The notes beneath the pieces are model-generated. The model saw only the letters and a program-made list of their open reading frames with translations, made no database searches and was not told the DNA's origin. 64,000 nt of DNA. Origin: Anabaena sp. PCC 7108. Lineage in GTDB: Bacteria > Cyanobacteriota > Cyanobacteriia > Cyanobacteriales > Nostocaceae. The stretch is taken from the NCBI RefSeq assembly GCF_000332135.1, contig NZ_KB235896.1, positions 2,429,403 through 2,493,402 on the forward strand, in the 5' to 3' direction. The translations under genes and the position numbers were made by a program. Below, piece by piece: positions 35,346 to 43,867 of this stretch (the stretch's first letter is position 1; every line of letters begins with the position of its first letter).

Positions 35346-35795
35346 TTGGAACGCACATTTTTAGCAATCAAGCCTGATGGTGTACAGCGCGGACTAGTAA
35401 GTGAGATTATTGGTCGCTTTGAAACTAAAGGTTTTACCCTCATTGGCTTGAAATTTCAGAAAGTCAGCCGGGAATTAGCTGAACAGCACTATGATGTTCA
35501 CCGGGAAAGACCATTTTTTCCTAGTTTGGTAGAATTTATCACTTCAGGACCCGTTGTGGCAATGGTCTGGGAAGGTGATGGTGTTATTGCTTCTGCCAGA
35601 AAGATCATTGGTGCCACAAACCCATTAAACGCAGAACCTGGAACCATTCGCGGTGATCTTGGTATTAATGTTGGTCGTAACTTGATCCACGGTTCTGATG
35701 CTCCTGAAACAGCACAAAAAGAAATTGCGCTGTGGTTCACAGATGAAGAATTAGTTGACTGGCAACCTCACTTAACTCCATGGTTGCATGAGTAA
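35346..35795 (+). CDS. ndk: nucleoside diphosphate kinase
   Basis: Equilibrates nucleoside di- and triphosphates through a phospho-histidine. 149 aa; it starts at TTG 35346, giving the canonical [16 protein letters not shown] with a GGGAG ribosome site. The active-site histidine is His115 in [15 protein letters not shown] codons further in would remove the first strand, so the TTG start is right. Confidence 0.97.
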   Translation: MERTFLAIKPDGVQRGLVSEIIGRFETKGFTLIGLKFQKVSRELAEQHYDVHRERPFFPSLVEFITSGPVVAMVWEGDGVIASARKIIGATNPLNAEPGTIRGDLGINVGRNLIHGSDAPETAQKEIALWFTDEELVDWQPHLTPWLHE

Positions 35796-35799
35796 TTAG

Positions 35800-35892
35800 G
35801 GATTGGGGTGACGGTGGGACGCGGTGACGCTCCAGATGGGGAGATGAGGAGACGCGGTGACACGGGGACGCGGTGACGCGGAGATGGGGAGA
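35800..35892. repeat. G-rich STRR, GACGCGGTGACGCGG type
   Basis: Imperfect tandem GGTGACGCGGGGAGACGC units. Related G-rich or C-rich tracts occur at 49383-49426, 53695-53729 and 53861-53897. The rest of 35796-36140 has no gene. Confidence 0.8.
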
Positions 35893-36102
35893 AATTATCC
35901 CACATTCCGCACCCTGGGGTGTCACATAGTATTATCACTTAATTCTCTCTTGATTTTTGGATATAAATTATGCCTTATCGACATCATGTATCCGTTAATT
36001 CATTGAGATGTGGTATACAATACATCCTCATATCATCACAAAAAAGAGTAAAAACCGATTGTGACAGTTGAGGGTGCGGAAGATAGGATTATTACTTTCT
36101 TC

Positions 36103-36138
36103 ACCCTGCCCCCTGCGCCCTGCCCCCTGCGCCCTGCC
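36103..36138. repeat. STRR, CCCTGCC/CCCTGCG heptamers
   Basis: Alternating CCCTGCC and CCCTGCG heptamers, about five copies, just before the stop codon of the TerC-family gene. Confidence 0.85.
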
Positions 36139-36140
36139 TC

Positions 36141-36887
36141 TTATAGAACTTCGCTTTTTTCTGGCTCCTTGGCCTCTGCTGGTAGGGAGATGACTTCGCT
36201 GGAAGCAGGTATGACACTGCGTTTGGAAAATCCCCAAGCTAAAATAATTGCGATCGCACTAATCATGATCCATTGGGGTGGGACTAAGTCATCATTGATG
36301 ACTCTCAACAACAACCGTAAACCCACAAATGCCACCGTGATATAGCCGGCATCTTCTAAATTTTCATATTCATCTAACCAACGGATAAATAATCCGGCCA
36401 TGAATCTGAGGGTGACAATACCAATTGTAGTTCCGGTAATTACCAACCACATTTCTTGAGATACTGCGATCGCTGTTGTTACACTATCTAAGGAAAATGC
36501 CAAATCTGTAAAAGCAATCACGGGTATAGCCTGCCACAGAGAATTAAAACGTGGTCCGTGATGATGAGCTTCTTCGTCTTCTTGTGATGTAAAGTGTTGA
36601 AATACTAGCCACAGTAGGTAAGCAGCACCCAATAATTCAAATTGCCAGAATTTTTGTACCCAAGTAGCTGTTAGCAATAGGGTAATTCGCAGTACATAAG
36701 CGAAGACTAAACCAATGTTCAGTGCCTGACGTTCTAGTTTTTTGTCTTCTAATCCTTGGGCGATTGCAGCCAGAGCGATCGCATTATCAGCCGATAGTAC
36801 CGCTTCTAAGAACACTAAGATTAACAGGACTATAGAGGCTTCTACACTAAAATGATAGTTCAGGTAATTAAAAATTTGGTCTAACAT
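36141..36887 (-). CDS. TerC family integral membrane protein
   Basis: 248 aa, about seven membrane helices. The paired family signatures are both present: LEAVLSADNAIALAAIA (about 27-43) and TDLAFSLDSVTTAIAVS (about 130-147), each with the acidic residues thought to contact a metal. A His-rich loop EEAHHHGPRF lies between them. TerC proteins act in Mn2+ or other metal export or in thylakoid protein insertion; which applies here is unknown. I looked for a yybP-ykoY riboswitch upstream and did not find one. Confidence 0.88.
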   Translation of the reverse strand: MLDQIFNYLNYHFSVEASIVLLILVFLEAVLSADNAIALAAIAQGLEDKKLERQALNIGLVFAYVLRITLLLTATWVQKFWQFELLGAAYLLWLVFQHFTSQEDEEAHHHGPRFNSLWQAIPVIAFTDLAFSLDSVTTAIAVSQEMWLVITGTTIGIVTLRFMAGLFIRWLDEYENLEDAGYITVAFVGLRLLLRVINDDLVPPQWIMISAIAIILAWGFSKRSVIPASSEVISLPAEAKEPEKSEVL

Positions 36888-37137
36888 TCCAATTTCTCAA
36901 ACAGGTAAAATTTAAACTTAACAGGAATAGCTAATTTAATATAGAACGCGCAATAAACCGCTACCGTTATCTAGTTTAACGCAGTTCTGGTACATTCTCA
37001 CAACAGTTAAATCTATCGCTATTCAATATTTGTATAAAAAAATACTGTACTTTTTGACTATAGAAAGAGATACTTGATTTATGCAAAAATTGTCTTCTTC
37101 AGACATAAAACAAAACTAAACACTCAGACAAATCAAG

Positions 37138-37566
37138 ATGGAAATTATTAACATTAAATTGCGCCCTCAACAATTACTCCTATGTCTGTCTATAGTGTGC
37201 GGAGTTGGTGTGATAAATCCCGATACTGTTTCTTCTCAAACTACTCCTGTCGTCCGTATTTTAAGGGTTAATGCTGTTTTTGGTACTACGTTCAAGCTAC
37301 GAGAAAACTGGTATAAACAATCAAAAGATATCGCATCTAACAAAAGATGCTACGTTAAACAAAATGATAAATTTTTTGTGACTTCTATTAAAAGACAGAT
37401 TCAAAACGCGCCAAATCGTCCTCAAGGTAACACCGAACGCCTCTCCGACTATTGGGAAGTTACATTTGAAAAACCACTTCCATGTGAACAAGAAATTGAC
37501 AATGTTCAGACTTGGTTTGTCTATAAACCCCACGTGCAAGAACTCAGAAGTGTTCTTGTTCCTTAG
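37138..37566 (+). CDS. exported hypothetical protein
   Basis: 142 aa. The N-terminus has a basic lead, a hydrophobic core (LLLCLSIVCGVGVI) and a likely cleavage near VSSQT, so it is a Sec-exported or lipid-free periplasmic protein. The mature part of about 105 residues contains two cysteines (in NKRCYVKQ and PLPCEQEI), which could form a disulfide. The FKLRENWYKQSKDI pattern is not one I recognise. The 250-bp spacer upstream shows no repeat. Function unknown. Confidence 0.6.
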   Translation: MEIINIKLRPQQLLLCLSIVCGVGVINPDTVSSQTTPVVRILRVNAVFGTTFKLRENWYKQSKDIASNKRCYVKQNDKFFVTSIKRQIQNAPNRPQGNTERLSDYWEVTFEKPLPCEQEIDNVQTWFVYKPHVQELRSVLVP

Positions 37567-37598
37567 GGACTTTTAATTCAAAAATTTCCTATTTTTAC

Positions 37599-37617
37599 GG
37601 TGCGTTATTAACGCACC
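37599..37617. terminator. bidirectional terminator-like hairpin
   Basis: A perfect stem GGTGCGTT / AACGCACC preceded by ATTTTTAC. A second stem GGTGGGC/GCCTACC flanked by A-runs follows at 37644-37660. Both lie between convergent genes, so they can end the two transcripts. Confidence 0.75.
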
Positions 37618-37668
37618 AATCATATTAAAATGATCGTAAAAAAGGTGGGCATTGCCTACCCTAAAAAA

Positions 37669-38850
37669 TTAACCTTTAACACAAAGCACTTGCTTAAGAG
37701 TTGCCACTATTTCTACTAAATCAGCTTGATTTTCCATCACCTGCTCAATTGGTTTATAAGCACCGGGAATTTCATCTAAAACTCCCGTATCTTTACGGCA
37801 TTCTACACCCTGAGTTTGCTCAATTAAATCATCAAGTGTGTAGACGTTTTTTGCCTTACTTCTGGACATTAACCGCCCAGCACCATGACTACAAGAGCAA
37901 AAACTATGAGCATTACCTTTACCTTTAACAATGAAAGATTTCGCTCCCATTGAACCAGGAATAATCCCATAATCTTCTGTCTGGGCGCGAACTGCACCTT
38001 TCCGAGTGACATACACATTTTCACCAAAATGTACTTCTTTTTCGGCGTAGTTGTGATGACAATTTACCTCTAATAAAGGTTTAGTAACTTTCCCTCCTGT
38101 CAGATGTTTTTCGACAATTTTTTTAAATCGCACCATCATGACATCACGGTTAAAAAGTGCGTAATTTTGCGCCCATTGTAAATCTTGCCAATATGCTTGG
38201 AATTCTGGTGTACCAACTACAAAGTGAGCTAAATCAGGATCTGGTAATTTATTACCTGCCATTTTTGCTAGTTCTTTGGCGGTGTTAATATGGCATTGTG
38301 CTAGTTTATTACCAATGTTACGAGAACCAGAATGCAACATTAACCAAACTTGGTTTTCTGTATCGAGACAAATCTCAATAAAGTGATTTCCTCCCCCCAG
38401 GGAACCCATTTGTTTCATTGCTTTGCTTTCTAAATCTTGCACACCACGATGCAAGTTAGAAAAATCTCGCCAGCGTTGCCAGTTAGTTACTGTTTTTTCT
38501 ACATCTTTATTTTCATTAAATCCTGTAGGAATTGCTGCTTCAATATCCAGGCGAATTTTCTTGAGTTTACCTTCTAATTGTTCAGCAGTAAATGATGTTT
38601 TGATGGCGCTCATCCCACAACCGAGATCAACGCCCACAGCAGCAGGAATAATGGCATCTTTAGTGGCAATAACTGAACCAACTAATGCACCTTTTCCTAA
38701 GTGAACATCGGGCATTAAGGCAACGTGTTTAAATACAAATGGCAAGGATGCTACATTCTTAGCCATTTTGGTTTCATCTGAGCCTAAAGAATGATTTGCC
38801 CAGGATAAAACGGGGTGTGGCGTGGTAATTCCTAATTGTTCGTAGGGCAT
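37669..38850 (-). CDS. rtcB: RtcB-family RNA ligase
   Basis: A Mn2+/GTP-dependent ligase joining 2',3'-cyclic phosphate to 5'-OH RNA ends, in RNA repair. 393 aa. All landmarks are present: VALMPDVHLGKG, AVGVDLGCGM (metal Cys), SLGGGNHFIEI, LHSGSRNIG, VNCHHNY, GSMGAKSFIVKG, the guanylylated histidine in SCSHGAGR, and the C-terminal AYKPIEQVM. No rtcR or archease gene is adjacent, so it is a stand-alone housekeeping copy. An AT palindrome of TTAATTAA type lies just upstream of the start. Confidence 0.96.
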   Translation of the reverse strand: MPYEQLGITTPHPVLSWANHSLGSDETKMAKNVASLPFVFKHVALMPDVHLGKGALVGSVIATKDAIIPAAVGVDLGCGMSAIKTSFTAEQLEGKLKKIRLDIEAAIPTGFNENKDVEKTVTNWQRWRDFSNLHRGVQDLESKAMKQMGSLGGGNHFIEICLDTENQVWLMLHSGSRNIGNKLAQCHINTAKELAKMAGNKLPDPDLAHFVVGTPEFQAYWQDLQWAQNYALFNRDVMMVRFKKIVEKHLTGGKVTKPLLEVNCHHNYAEKEVHFGENVYVTRKGAVRAQTEDYGIIPGSMGAKSFIVKGKGNAHSFCSCSHGAGRLMSRSKAKNVYTLDDLIEQTQGVECRKDTGVLDEIPGAYKPIEQVMENQADLVEIVATLKQVLCVKG

Positions 38851-39108
38851 AAATTTAATTAATTTGATTAATTAATTTGGGATTTTGTATTGGGGAAATT
38901 TATAGATAGACTATTAGAGAAGTTACAGAAATAATAGTCTATATTATTGGTATAGATTTAGACATTGTGAAGAATAATACTATTTGTTTGTATTACAAGA
39001 GTAATATATAAGTAATATATTTGTCAAGCGATCGCTCACATTAACAGACACCAGAATGGATCATAATAATTTTCAGGATATTGCTTTCCCAGTGTTTGGC
39101 ATAGTGGC

Positions 39109-39837
39109 ATGAGTTTAAAGGCAGTTTTATTCGATTTTAATGGTGTGATTATTAAGGATGAGCCAATTCATCTGAAACTGATAGACGAGATTCTGGTGCA
39201 GGAAAATCTTCAACCCCAAAAGGTGCATGAACTTCAAGCTTCTCTGGGAAGGAGCGATCGCGCTTGTTTTCAAGACCTGCTCAAAAATCGTGGTAGAGTT
39301 ATTACTGAAGAATATCTCATCCAGTTGCTGACTCGCAAAGCTCAGGCTTATGTCCTGGAATTGGAAAAGCTAGAAAAACTGCCTTTGTATCCAGGGATAG
39401 ATGACTTAATTTTTCAGGTGCGATCGCATAATCTTAAACTAGGTTTAGTTAGCGGTGCTTTACGTCAGGAAATAGAACTGGTGTTAGAACGTGGCAAACT
39501 AGCAGAATATTTTGAGATTATTGTTGCTGGGGATGATACTAACACTAGTAAACCCCAACCAGAAGGTTATTTGCTGGCAGTAGAACGCTTCAACCAAGAA
39601 TTTGTAGAATTAGATTTGCAACCCCAAGATTGTTTAGCCATTGAAGATACCCCTGTGGGTATTCAAGCAGCTAAACGCGCCCATATGCAGGTAGTTGGTG
39701 TAGCGAATACTTATCCTTTTCATATGCTCCAACGTCAAGCTAACTGGACAGTTGATTATTTAACTGATTTAGAATTGGAACGGGTAAAGGAAGTTTTTTT
39801 GCAAAAAGATATAAAATCTGCCGTGCCTGAGTGTTAA
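39109..39837 (+). CDS. HAD family hydrolase (beta-phosphoglucomutase-like), DxN variant
   Basis: 242 aa. A HAD subfamily I fold with a helical cap: nucleophile Asp in LFDFNGVI (about 7-14), LVSGALRQE (motif II Ser), a lysine in NTSKPQPEGY and IEDTPVGIQAA (motif IV acidic). The usual second aspartate of DxD is Asn here (DFN), which removes the general acid of typical phosphatases and phosphomutases. The fold is certain; activity could differ from standard CbbY/PgmB enzymes. Confidence 0.85.
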   Translation: MSLKAVLFDFNGVIIKDEPIHLKLIDEILVQENLQPQKVHELQASLGRSDRACFQDLLKNRGRVITEEYLIQLLTRKAQAYVLELEKLEKLPLYPGIDDLIFQVRSHNLKLGLVSGALRQEIELVLERGKLAEYFEIIVAGDDTNTSKPQPEGYLLAVERFNQEFVELDLQPQDCLAIEDTPVGIQAAKRAHMQVVGVANTYPFHMLQRQANWTVDYLTDLELERVKEVFLQKDIKSAVPEC

Positions 39838-39879
39838 AATATAGTACGTCTGTCAGAGTTTCTAACTCTGCATTCACAA

Positions 39880-39952
39880 GGGGAATTAGCTCAGTTGGTA
39901 GAGTGCTGCGATCGCACCGCAGAGGTCAGGGGTTCGAGTCTCCTATTCTCCA
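39880..39952 (+). tRNA. tRNA-Ala(CGC)
   Basis: A full 73-nt cloverleaf: acceptor GGGGAAT/ATTCTCC with the alanine identity pair G3-U70, D arm GCTC/GAGT, anticodon stem CTGCG/CGCAG with loop ATCGCAC (anticodon CGC), T arm AGGGG-TTCGAGT-CTCCT and discriminator A. CCA is not encoded. The anticodon stem-loop contains the HIP1 octamer GCGATCGC. A terminator follows at once. Confidence 0.95.
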
Positions 39953-39958
39953 TTCTAC

Positions 39959-39997
39959 ATCTGGTGTCACTTGCCAGATTATTTGACCCTTTTTTTA
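39959..39997 (+). terminator. tRNA-Ala terminator
   Basis: The stem ATCTGG / CCAGAT is followed 10 bases later by a T-run of eight. Confidence 0.75.
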
Positions 39998-40047
39998 TTT
40001 CTTTGTGAGAAATCCGGGCTAAATATAAAACCTTTCCTAAAATTACG

Positions 40048-40629
40048 ATGAATAGCAAAACCAAAATCTTCACTATTGCAACTCTCACCCTCACTGCTTC
40101 AGTTTTCACAGTGGGAACAGTTACCGCACAGACAAAATTAACAAGTCAGTCAAAAGTAACTATTAATGGTATTGGTGCAGTAAAAGCAGGAATGAATCTT
40201 CCTGAAGCTGCTGAAGCTGCTGGTGTTCGTTTATATGTTTCCCCTTCTCCCAGTGACAGCTGTTACTATATTCATGGAGAAGGAGAACTGAAAAATATAT
40301 CCTTTATGGTGACAAAAGATGATGTTAAAAGTCGTCAGAAATATGTCACCAGTGATGTTATTGCTAGAGTTGATATAGATGACCCCAGAGTAACTACAAT
40401 TTCAGGGGCAAAAATTGGTGACACTGAAGCAAGAATTAAATCTCTTTATCCAGGACAAATTGCAGTGACACAGCATCAGTATATTCAAAAAGGGCATTAC
40501 CTAACTTTAATACCCAAGGATAAAGCTGACCAAAATTATCGGGTTATTTTTGAAACTGATGGACAGCGTGTCACTAGATATAGGTCAGGTAAATTACCAG
40601 AAGTAGCTTATGTAGAGGGATGTAGTTAA
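40048..40629 (+). CDS. exported hypothetical protein
   Basis: 193 aa. A clear Sec signal peptide (basic start MNSKTK, hydrophobic core, cleavage near VTAQT). The mature part has GIGAVKAGMNLPEAAEAAG, a helix found in small periplasmic proteins of unknown role, two cysteines (SDSCYYI and VEGCS) likely to pair, and a strand-rich C-terminal half (ISGAKIGDTEARIKSLYPGQ). No enzyme motif is visible. It is a single gene after tRNA-Ala. Function unknown. Confidence 0.65.
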   Translation: MNSKTKIFTIATLTLTASVFTVGTVTAQTKLTSQSKVTINGIGAVKAGMNLPEAAEAAGVRLYVSPSPSDSCYYIHGEGELKNISFMVTKDDVKSRQKYVTSDVIARVDIDDPRVTTISGAKIGDTEARIKSLYPGQIAVTQHQYIQKGHYLTLIPKDKADQNYRVIFETDGQRVTRYRSGKLPEVAYVEGCS

Positions 40630-40764
40630 AATTTGGGAATGGGGAATTAAGTATTGGGAAATCAATTTCTAGGCAATAGTTAAAGTACGTTAAAACGCAT
40701 TCTGAACATAGTTGGTTTCAACCGACTTTAGCTATCAGACTCTTAATTTATTCCCTGACTTTAT

Positions 40765-41808
40765 TTATTCCCTGACTTGTACAATACCTTGTAAACATCC
40801 CCTCAACCACAACCGAAAACCATGATGATATAATTGATATTTAGTTTCCTTATCCGTGCGAAATTCTTGCATAAATTCCAACAACATTTCTATAACTTCC
40901 ATCACATCAAAAACATCAACATTAATTTCTTGACTAATAGTTAAAGCTGACATTGGTTGCATTTCCCCAACAGTCAAAACCCACAACACATTAACAGCAA
41001 CATCAGAAAAACCATCACCTTGCATTTTCTCCCAATGTTGTTGATAATAACTTTCCAAACCTAGAGGAAAATTATTAACATCATTTTCATCATAAAAACC
41101 CTCAGCAAAAGCTGTTAAAACCTGCTGCACATACATAAAATTATCTTCATCATCAATCAAATCAATTATATTCCTCTGTGAACTCTGTGTCTCTGTGGTT
41201 CGTTTTTTCCGAATAAATTCCTTCACATCCTCTCGATTTTCCCTCTGAAAATCCGATAAATCTAAAACCTGAGAAGGTGCTTCAATTAACAACCCTGTAT
41301 GCGACTTTTTATAAGGACGACGTGCAAAAATAAAATAAACTTTATCCGGTAAATATCGGGGAAGATGAAATAAATTAGTCCCAATAGCTTGATCTGCTAA
41401 ATTAATCGCTTCCAAACCATCAATAATAATAATTAACTTTGATTCTAGTGATAACCTCTCGCTGATTTGTTGTAACAACAACGAAAAAACCGAACTATCA
41501 TAATTATCAAAATGCAGATTTTCCCGATTTAAGCAACTCTGGAATTTAGTAATTAACTGTGTGCAAACATCTGTGAAAAATTCCTCAACCCGATTTTTAC
41601 CAGGAAATTGGGCATGATAATAAATAATATCAGGATTTTGCAGTACCAATTGATCAAGAATCGTACTTTTACCGCTACCGGGAACACCGACAATAGTAAA
41701 ATAACCCTTGGGGTAACGGTGGAGAAAATTATCAATAGCAGAGAAGACAAAATCACGACCTACAAAATTTTCACTCTTTACTAAAGCAGAGAAAGATAAA
41801 CTATTCAT
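40765..41808 (-). CDS. STAND/NACHT-like ATPase B of the split STAND locus
   Basis: 347 aa. A P-loop ATPase core with Walker A GVPGSGKST (41-49), Walker B LIIIIDGLEA (125-134) and FARRPYKK (sensor arginines), then helical and winged-helix regions. It is clearly a paralogue of ATPase A (43864-45267) over the whole core but lacks A's N-terminal helix-turn-helix domain. Its start is 3 bp after the stop of the WD40 gene, so it is the last gene of a three-gene operon. Residues about 201-213 (KKRTTETQSSQRN) are encoded by a dispersed intergenic-type repeat and replace a longer segment present in A. Confidence 0.8.
   Translation of the reverse strand: MNSLSFSALVKSENFVGRDFVFSAIDNFLHRYPKGYFTIVGVPGSGKSTILDQLVLQNPDIIYYHAQFPGKNRVEEFFTDVCTQLITKFQSCLNRENLHFDNYDSSVFSLLLQQISERLSLESKLIIIIDGLEAINLADQAIGTNLFHLPRYLPDKVYFIFARRPYKKSHTGLLIEAPSQVLDLSDFQRENREDVKEFIRKKRTTETQSSQRNIIDLIDDEDNFMYVQQVLTAFAEGFYDENDVNNFPLGLESYYQQHWEKMQGDGFSDVAVNVLWVLTVGEMQPMSALTISQEINVDVFDVMEVIEMLLEFMQEFRTDKETKYQLYHHGFRLWLRGCLQGIVQVRE
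41170..41210. repeat. dispersed CTCTGTG/TCTGTGGTTC repeat inside a coding region
   Basis: CTCTGTGAACTCTGTGTCTC followed by TGTGGTTCG has the same pattern as the intergenic CTTCGCGTCTTCGCGGTTCG repeats at about 19905, 26930 and 51966. Here it lies in frame within ATPase B. Confidence 0.65.
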
Positions 41809-41811
41809 CTG

Positions 41812-42996
41812 TCACCTTCCTTGCAAACGCAGAAAATGTAACCTTCCTGATGCTTCCCCTGCAACAATTGTCACCCCATCGGGAGCAACTACACAGCAAG
41901 TTATAGGACTTTCTCCAGTGAAGGTTGCTATTTCCTTTCTGGTTGCTAAATCCCAGATTTTGATAGTTTTGTCATCTGAACCAGAAATCAGGGTTTTACC
42001 ATCGGGTGTGAGTGCGATCGCATTTACCCAGGAACTATGACCTTTGAGGGTGAAATTTTCTCGTCGTGTTTCTCGATCCCAGATTTTGATAGTCTTGTCT
42101 CTTGAACTAAAAATCACCATTTTTCCATCGGCTGTGTAGGTGATCTGTTCTCCTCTTCTTTGTAGATTCCAAATTTCGATAGTGCTGTCAACTGAATGAG
42201 AAATATCGCGTATGACTGCTTTACCATCAGGTGTGACTGCGATCGCATTTACTGAGTAACTATTACCTGTGAGGGTAAACTTTTCTTTACCTGTTCCTAA
42301 ATCCCAGATTTTGATAGTCTTATCCCAAGAACCGGAAATCACATTTTTTCCATCGGGTGTGACTGCGATCTCTCTTACCGGATTAGTATGACCTTTAAGA
42401 GTAAACTTTTCTGTTCCTGTGATTAAATCCCAGATTTTGATAGTCTTGTCATGTGAACCAGAAATCACGTTTTTACCATCGGGTGTGACTGTGATCGCAT
42501 TTACTGAGTCTCTATGACCTGTAATGGTAAACTTTTCTGTTCCCAAATCCCAGATTTTGATAGTGTTGTCAGATGAACCAGAAATCAATGTTTTCCCATC
42601 GGGTGTCACAGCGATCGCATTTACCGAGTTAGTATGACTTCTAAGGGTGAACTTTTCTGTTCCTGTTCCCAAATCCCAGATTTTGATAGTGTTGTCCCTA
42701 GAACCAGAAATCACAGTTTTTCCATCTGGTGTCAGTGCGATCACATAAACCGGTTCACTATGACTTGTGAGGGTTAACTTTTCTGTTCCTGTTACCAAAT
42801 CCCAGATTTTGATAGTCTTGTCAGATGAACCAGAAATCAATGTTTTTTCATTCGGTGTCACTGTGATCACTCTTACCCAATTCCTATGACCTATAAGGGT
42901 GAACTTTTCTGTTTGTGTTTCCAAGTCCCAGATTTTGATAGTCTTGTCAGATGAACCAGAAATCAATGTTTTTTCATTCGGTGTCACTGTGATCAC
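41812..42996 (-). CDS. WD40-repeat protein, C-terminal piece of a frameshifted gene
   Basis: 394 codons encoding about nine WD40 blades (pattern FTLxGHxxSVNAIAVTPDGK, then SGSxDKTIKIWDL) and a final degenerate blade. The apparent ATG start is inside a blade; the real N-terminus is the piece at 43010-43867. Removing one T near 43027 fuses both into a single 684-aa frame. The blades are unusually similar to one another, which suggests recent repeat expansion. One blade (about 42165-42235) carries an extra insertion. ATPase B starts 3 bp after its stop. Confidence 0.85.
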   Translation of the reverse strand: MITVTPNEKTLISGSSDKTIKIWDLETQTEKFTLIGHRNWVRVITVTPNEKTLISGSSDKTIKIWDLVTGTEKLTLTSHSEPVYVIALTPDGKTVISGSRDNTIKIWDLGTGTEKFTLRSHTNSVNAIAVTPDGKTLISGSSDNTIKIWDLGTEKFTITGHRDSVNAITVTPDGKNVISGSHDKTIKIWDLITGTEKFTLKGHTNPVREIAVTPDGKNVISGSWDKTIKIWDLGTGKEKFTLTGNSYSVNAIAVTPDGKAVIRDISHSVDSTIEIWNLQRRGEQITYTADGKMVIFSSRDKTIKIWDRETRRENFTLKGHSSWVNAIALTPDGKTLISGSDDKTIKIWDLATRKEIATFTGESPITCCVVAPDGVTIVAGEASGRLHFLRLQGR

Positions 42997-43092
42997 TCTT
43001 ACCCAATTCCTATGACCTATAAGGGTGTAACTTTTCTGTTTGTGTTTCCAAGTCCCAGATTTTGATAGTCTTATCAGATGAACCAGAAATCA
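42841..43092 (-). repeat. 126-bp tandem duplication (one WD40 blade) carrying a 1-bp frameshift
   Basis: Bases 42841-42966 and 42967-43092 are identical except for an added T (GGGTGAAC becomes GGGTGTAAC, about 43027) and one G/A change. The unit equals 42 codons, one WD40 blade. The added T breaks the frame between the two WD40 pieces. Confidence 0.9.
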
Positions 43093-43867
43093 AGGTTTTC
43101 CCATCGGGTGTGACTGCGATCGCATTTACCGAGTAATCATGACCTTTTAAGGTGAACTTTTCTTGACCTGTTACCAAATCCCAGATTTTGATAGTTTTGT
43201 CAAATGAACCAGAAATCACTGTTTTTCCATCCGGTGTGACTGCGATCGCATTTACCAAGTGACTATGACCTAGAAGGGTTAATTTTTCTTGACCTGTTCC
43301 TAAATCCCAGATTTTGATAGTGTTGTCCCTAGAACCAGAAATCACCGTTTTACCATCGGGTGTCAGTGCGATCGCATTTACCGATTCACTATGACCTTCT
43401 AGAGTGCGAATTAATCCTCCACCACCAGGAGGTGTGAGGCTACCTATTAAACTATATAAACCTGTATTTTTATCTGTGGCGATTTGTGCTAATAAATTTT
43501 TAATTTCTGGTAAATCAAAATATGTTAGTCGTGCTGATAGCTGTGCCTTGACTTGTTTTGGATCTTTAAATATTATGTGTGTTGAGCTAAATAAAGCCCT
43601 TTGAATTAATTTTAATGCTTTGACAATTTCCGCATACTTTGAATTATTCCTAATTTCAGAAGTATATAATAAATCATAATCTTCAATTAATGCTTGCACT
43701 CCAAATAAAGGATGATTAATTTTTGCTTCGATAAAGTAGTAGTTAGACAATAATTTACATAGTTTTTCGTACTCTTCATTATTTAATCGTAATTGGAGAT
43801 ATTCACGTAAAAACTGTTCTTGTTCTTCCTCTGACTTTGCATTAAAGAAACTGGGAAAGTTACTCAT
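43010..43867 (-). CDS. WD40 protein, N-terminal piece of a frameshifted gene
   Basis: 285 codons. Residues 1 to about 150 form a helical, charged domain without a known motif (it starts MSNFPSFFNAKSEEEQEQFL). Three complete WD40 blades follow after RTLEGHSESVNAI, and a fourth is interrupted by the +1 frameshift near 43027, giving a false end EKLHPYRS. Its ATG overlaps the stop of ATPase A by 4 bp (ATGA), the usual sign of translational coupling. Repaired, the protein would have about 13 blades, enough for two propellers. The shift could be a mutation, a phase switch or a sequencing error. Confidence 0.82.
   Translation of the reverse strand: MSNFPSFFNAKSEEEQEQFLREYLQLRLNNEEYEKLCKLLSNYYFIEAKINHPLFGVQALIEDYDLLYTSEIRNNSKYAEIVKALKLIQRALFSSTHIIFKDPKQVKAQLSARLTYFDLPEIKNLLAQIATDKNTGLYSLIGSLTPPGGGGLIRTLEGHSESVNAIALTPDGKTVISGSRDNTIKIWDLGTGQEKLTLLGHSHLVNAIAVTPDGKTVISGSFDKTIKIWDLVTGQEKFTLKGHDYSVNAIAVTPDGKTLISGSSDKTIKIWDLETQTEKLHPYRS

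Noticed and set aside
36888-37137. yybP-ykoY (Mn2+) riboswitch before the TerC-family gene
   Set aside because: The conserved core was not found on the minus strand leader.
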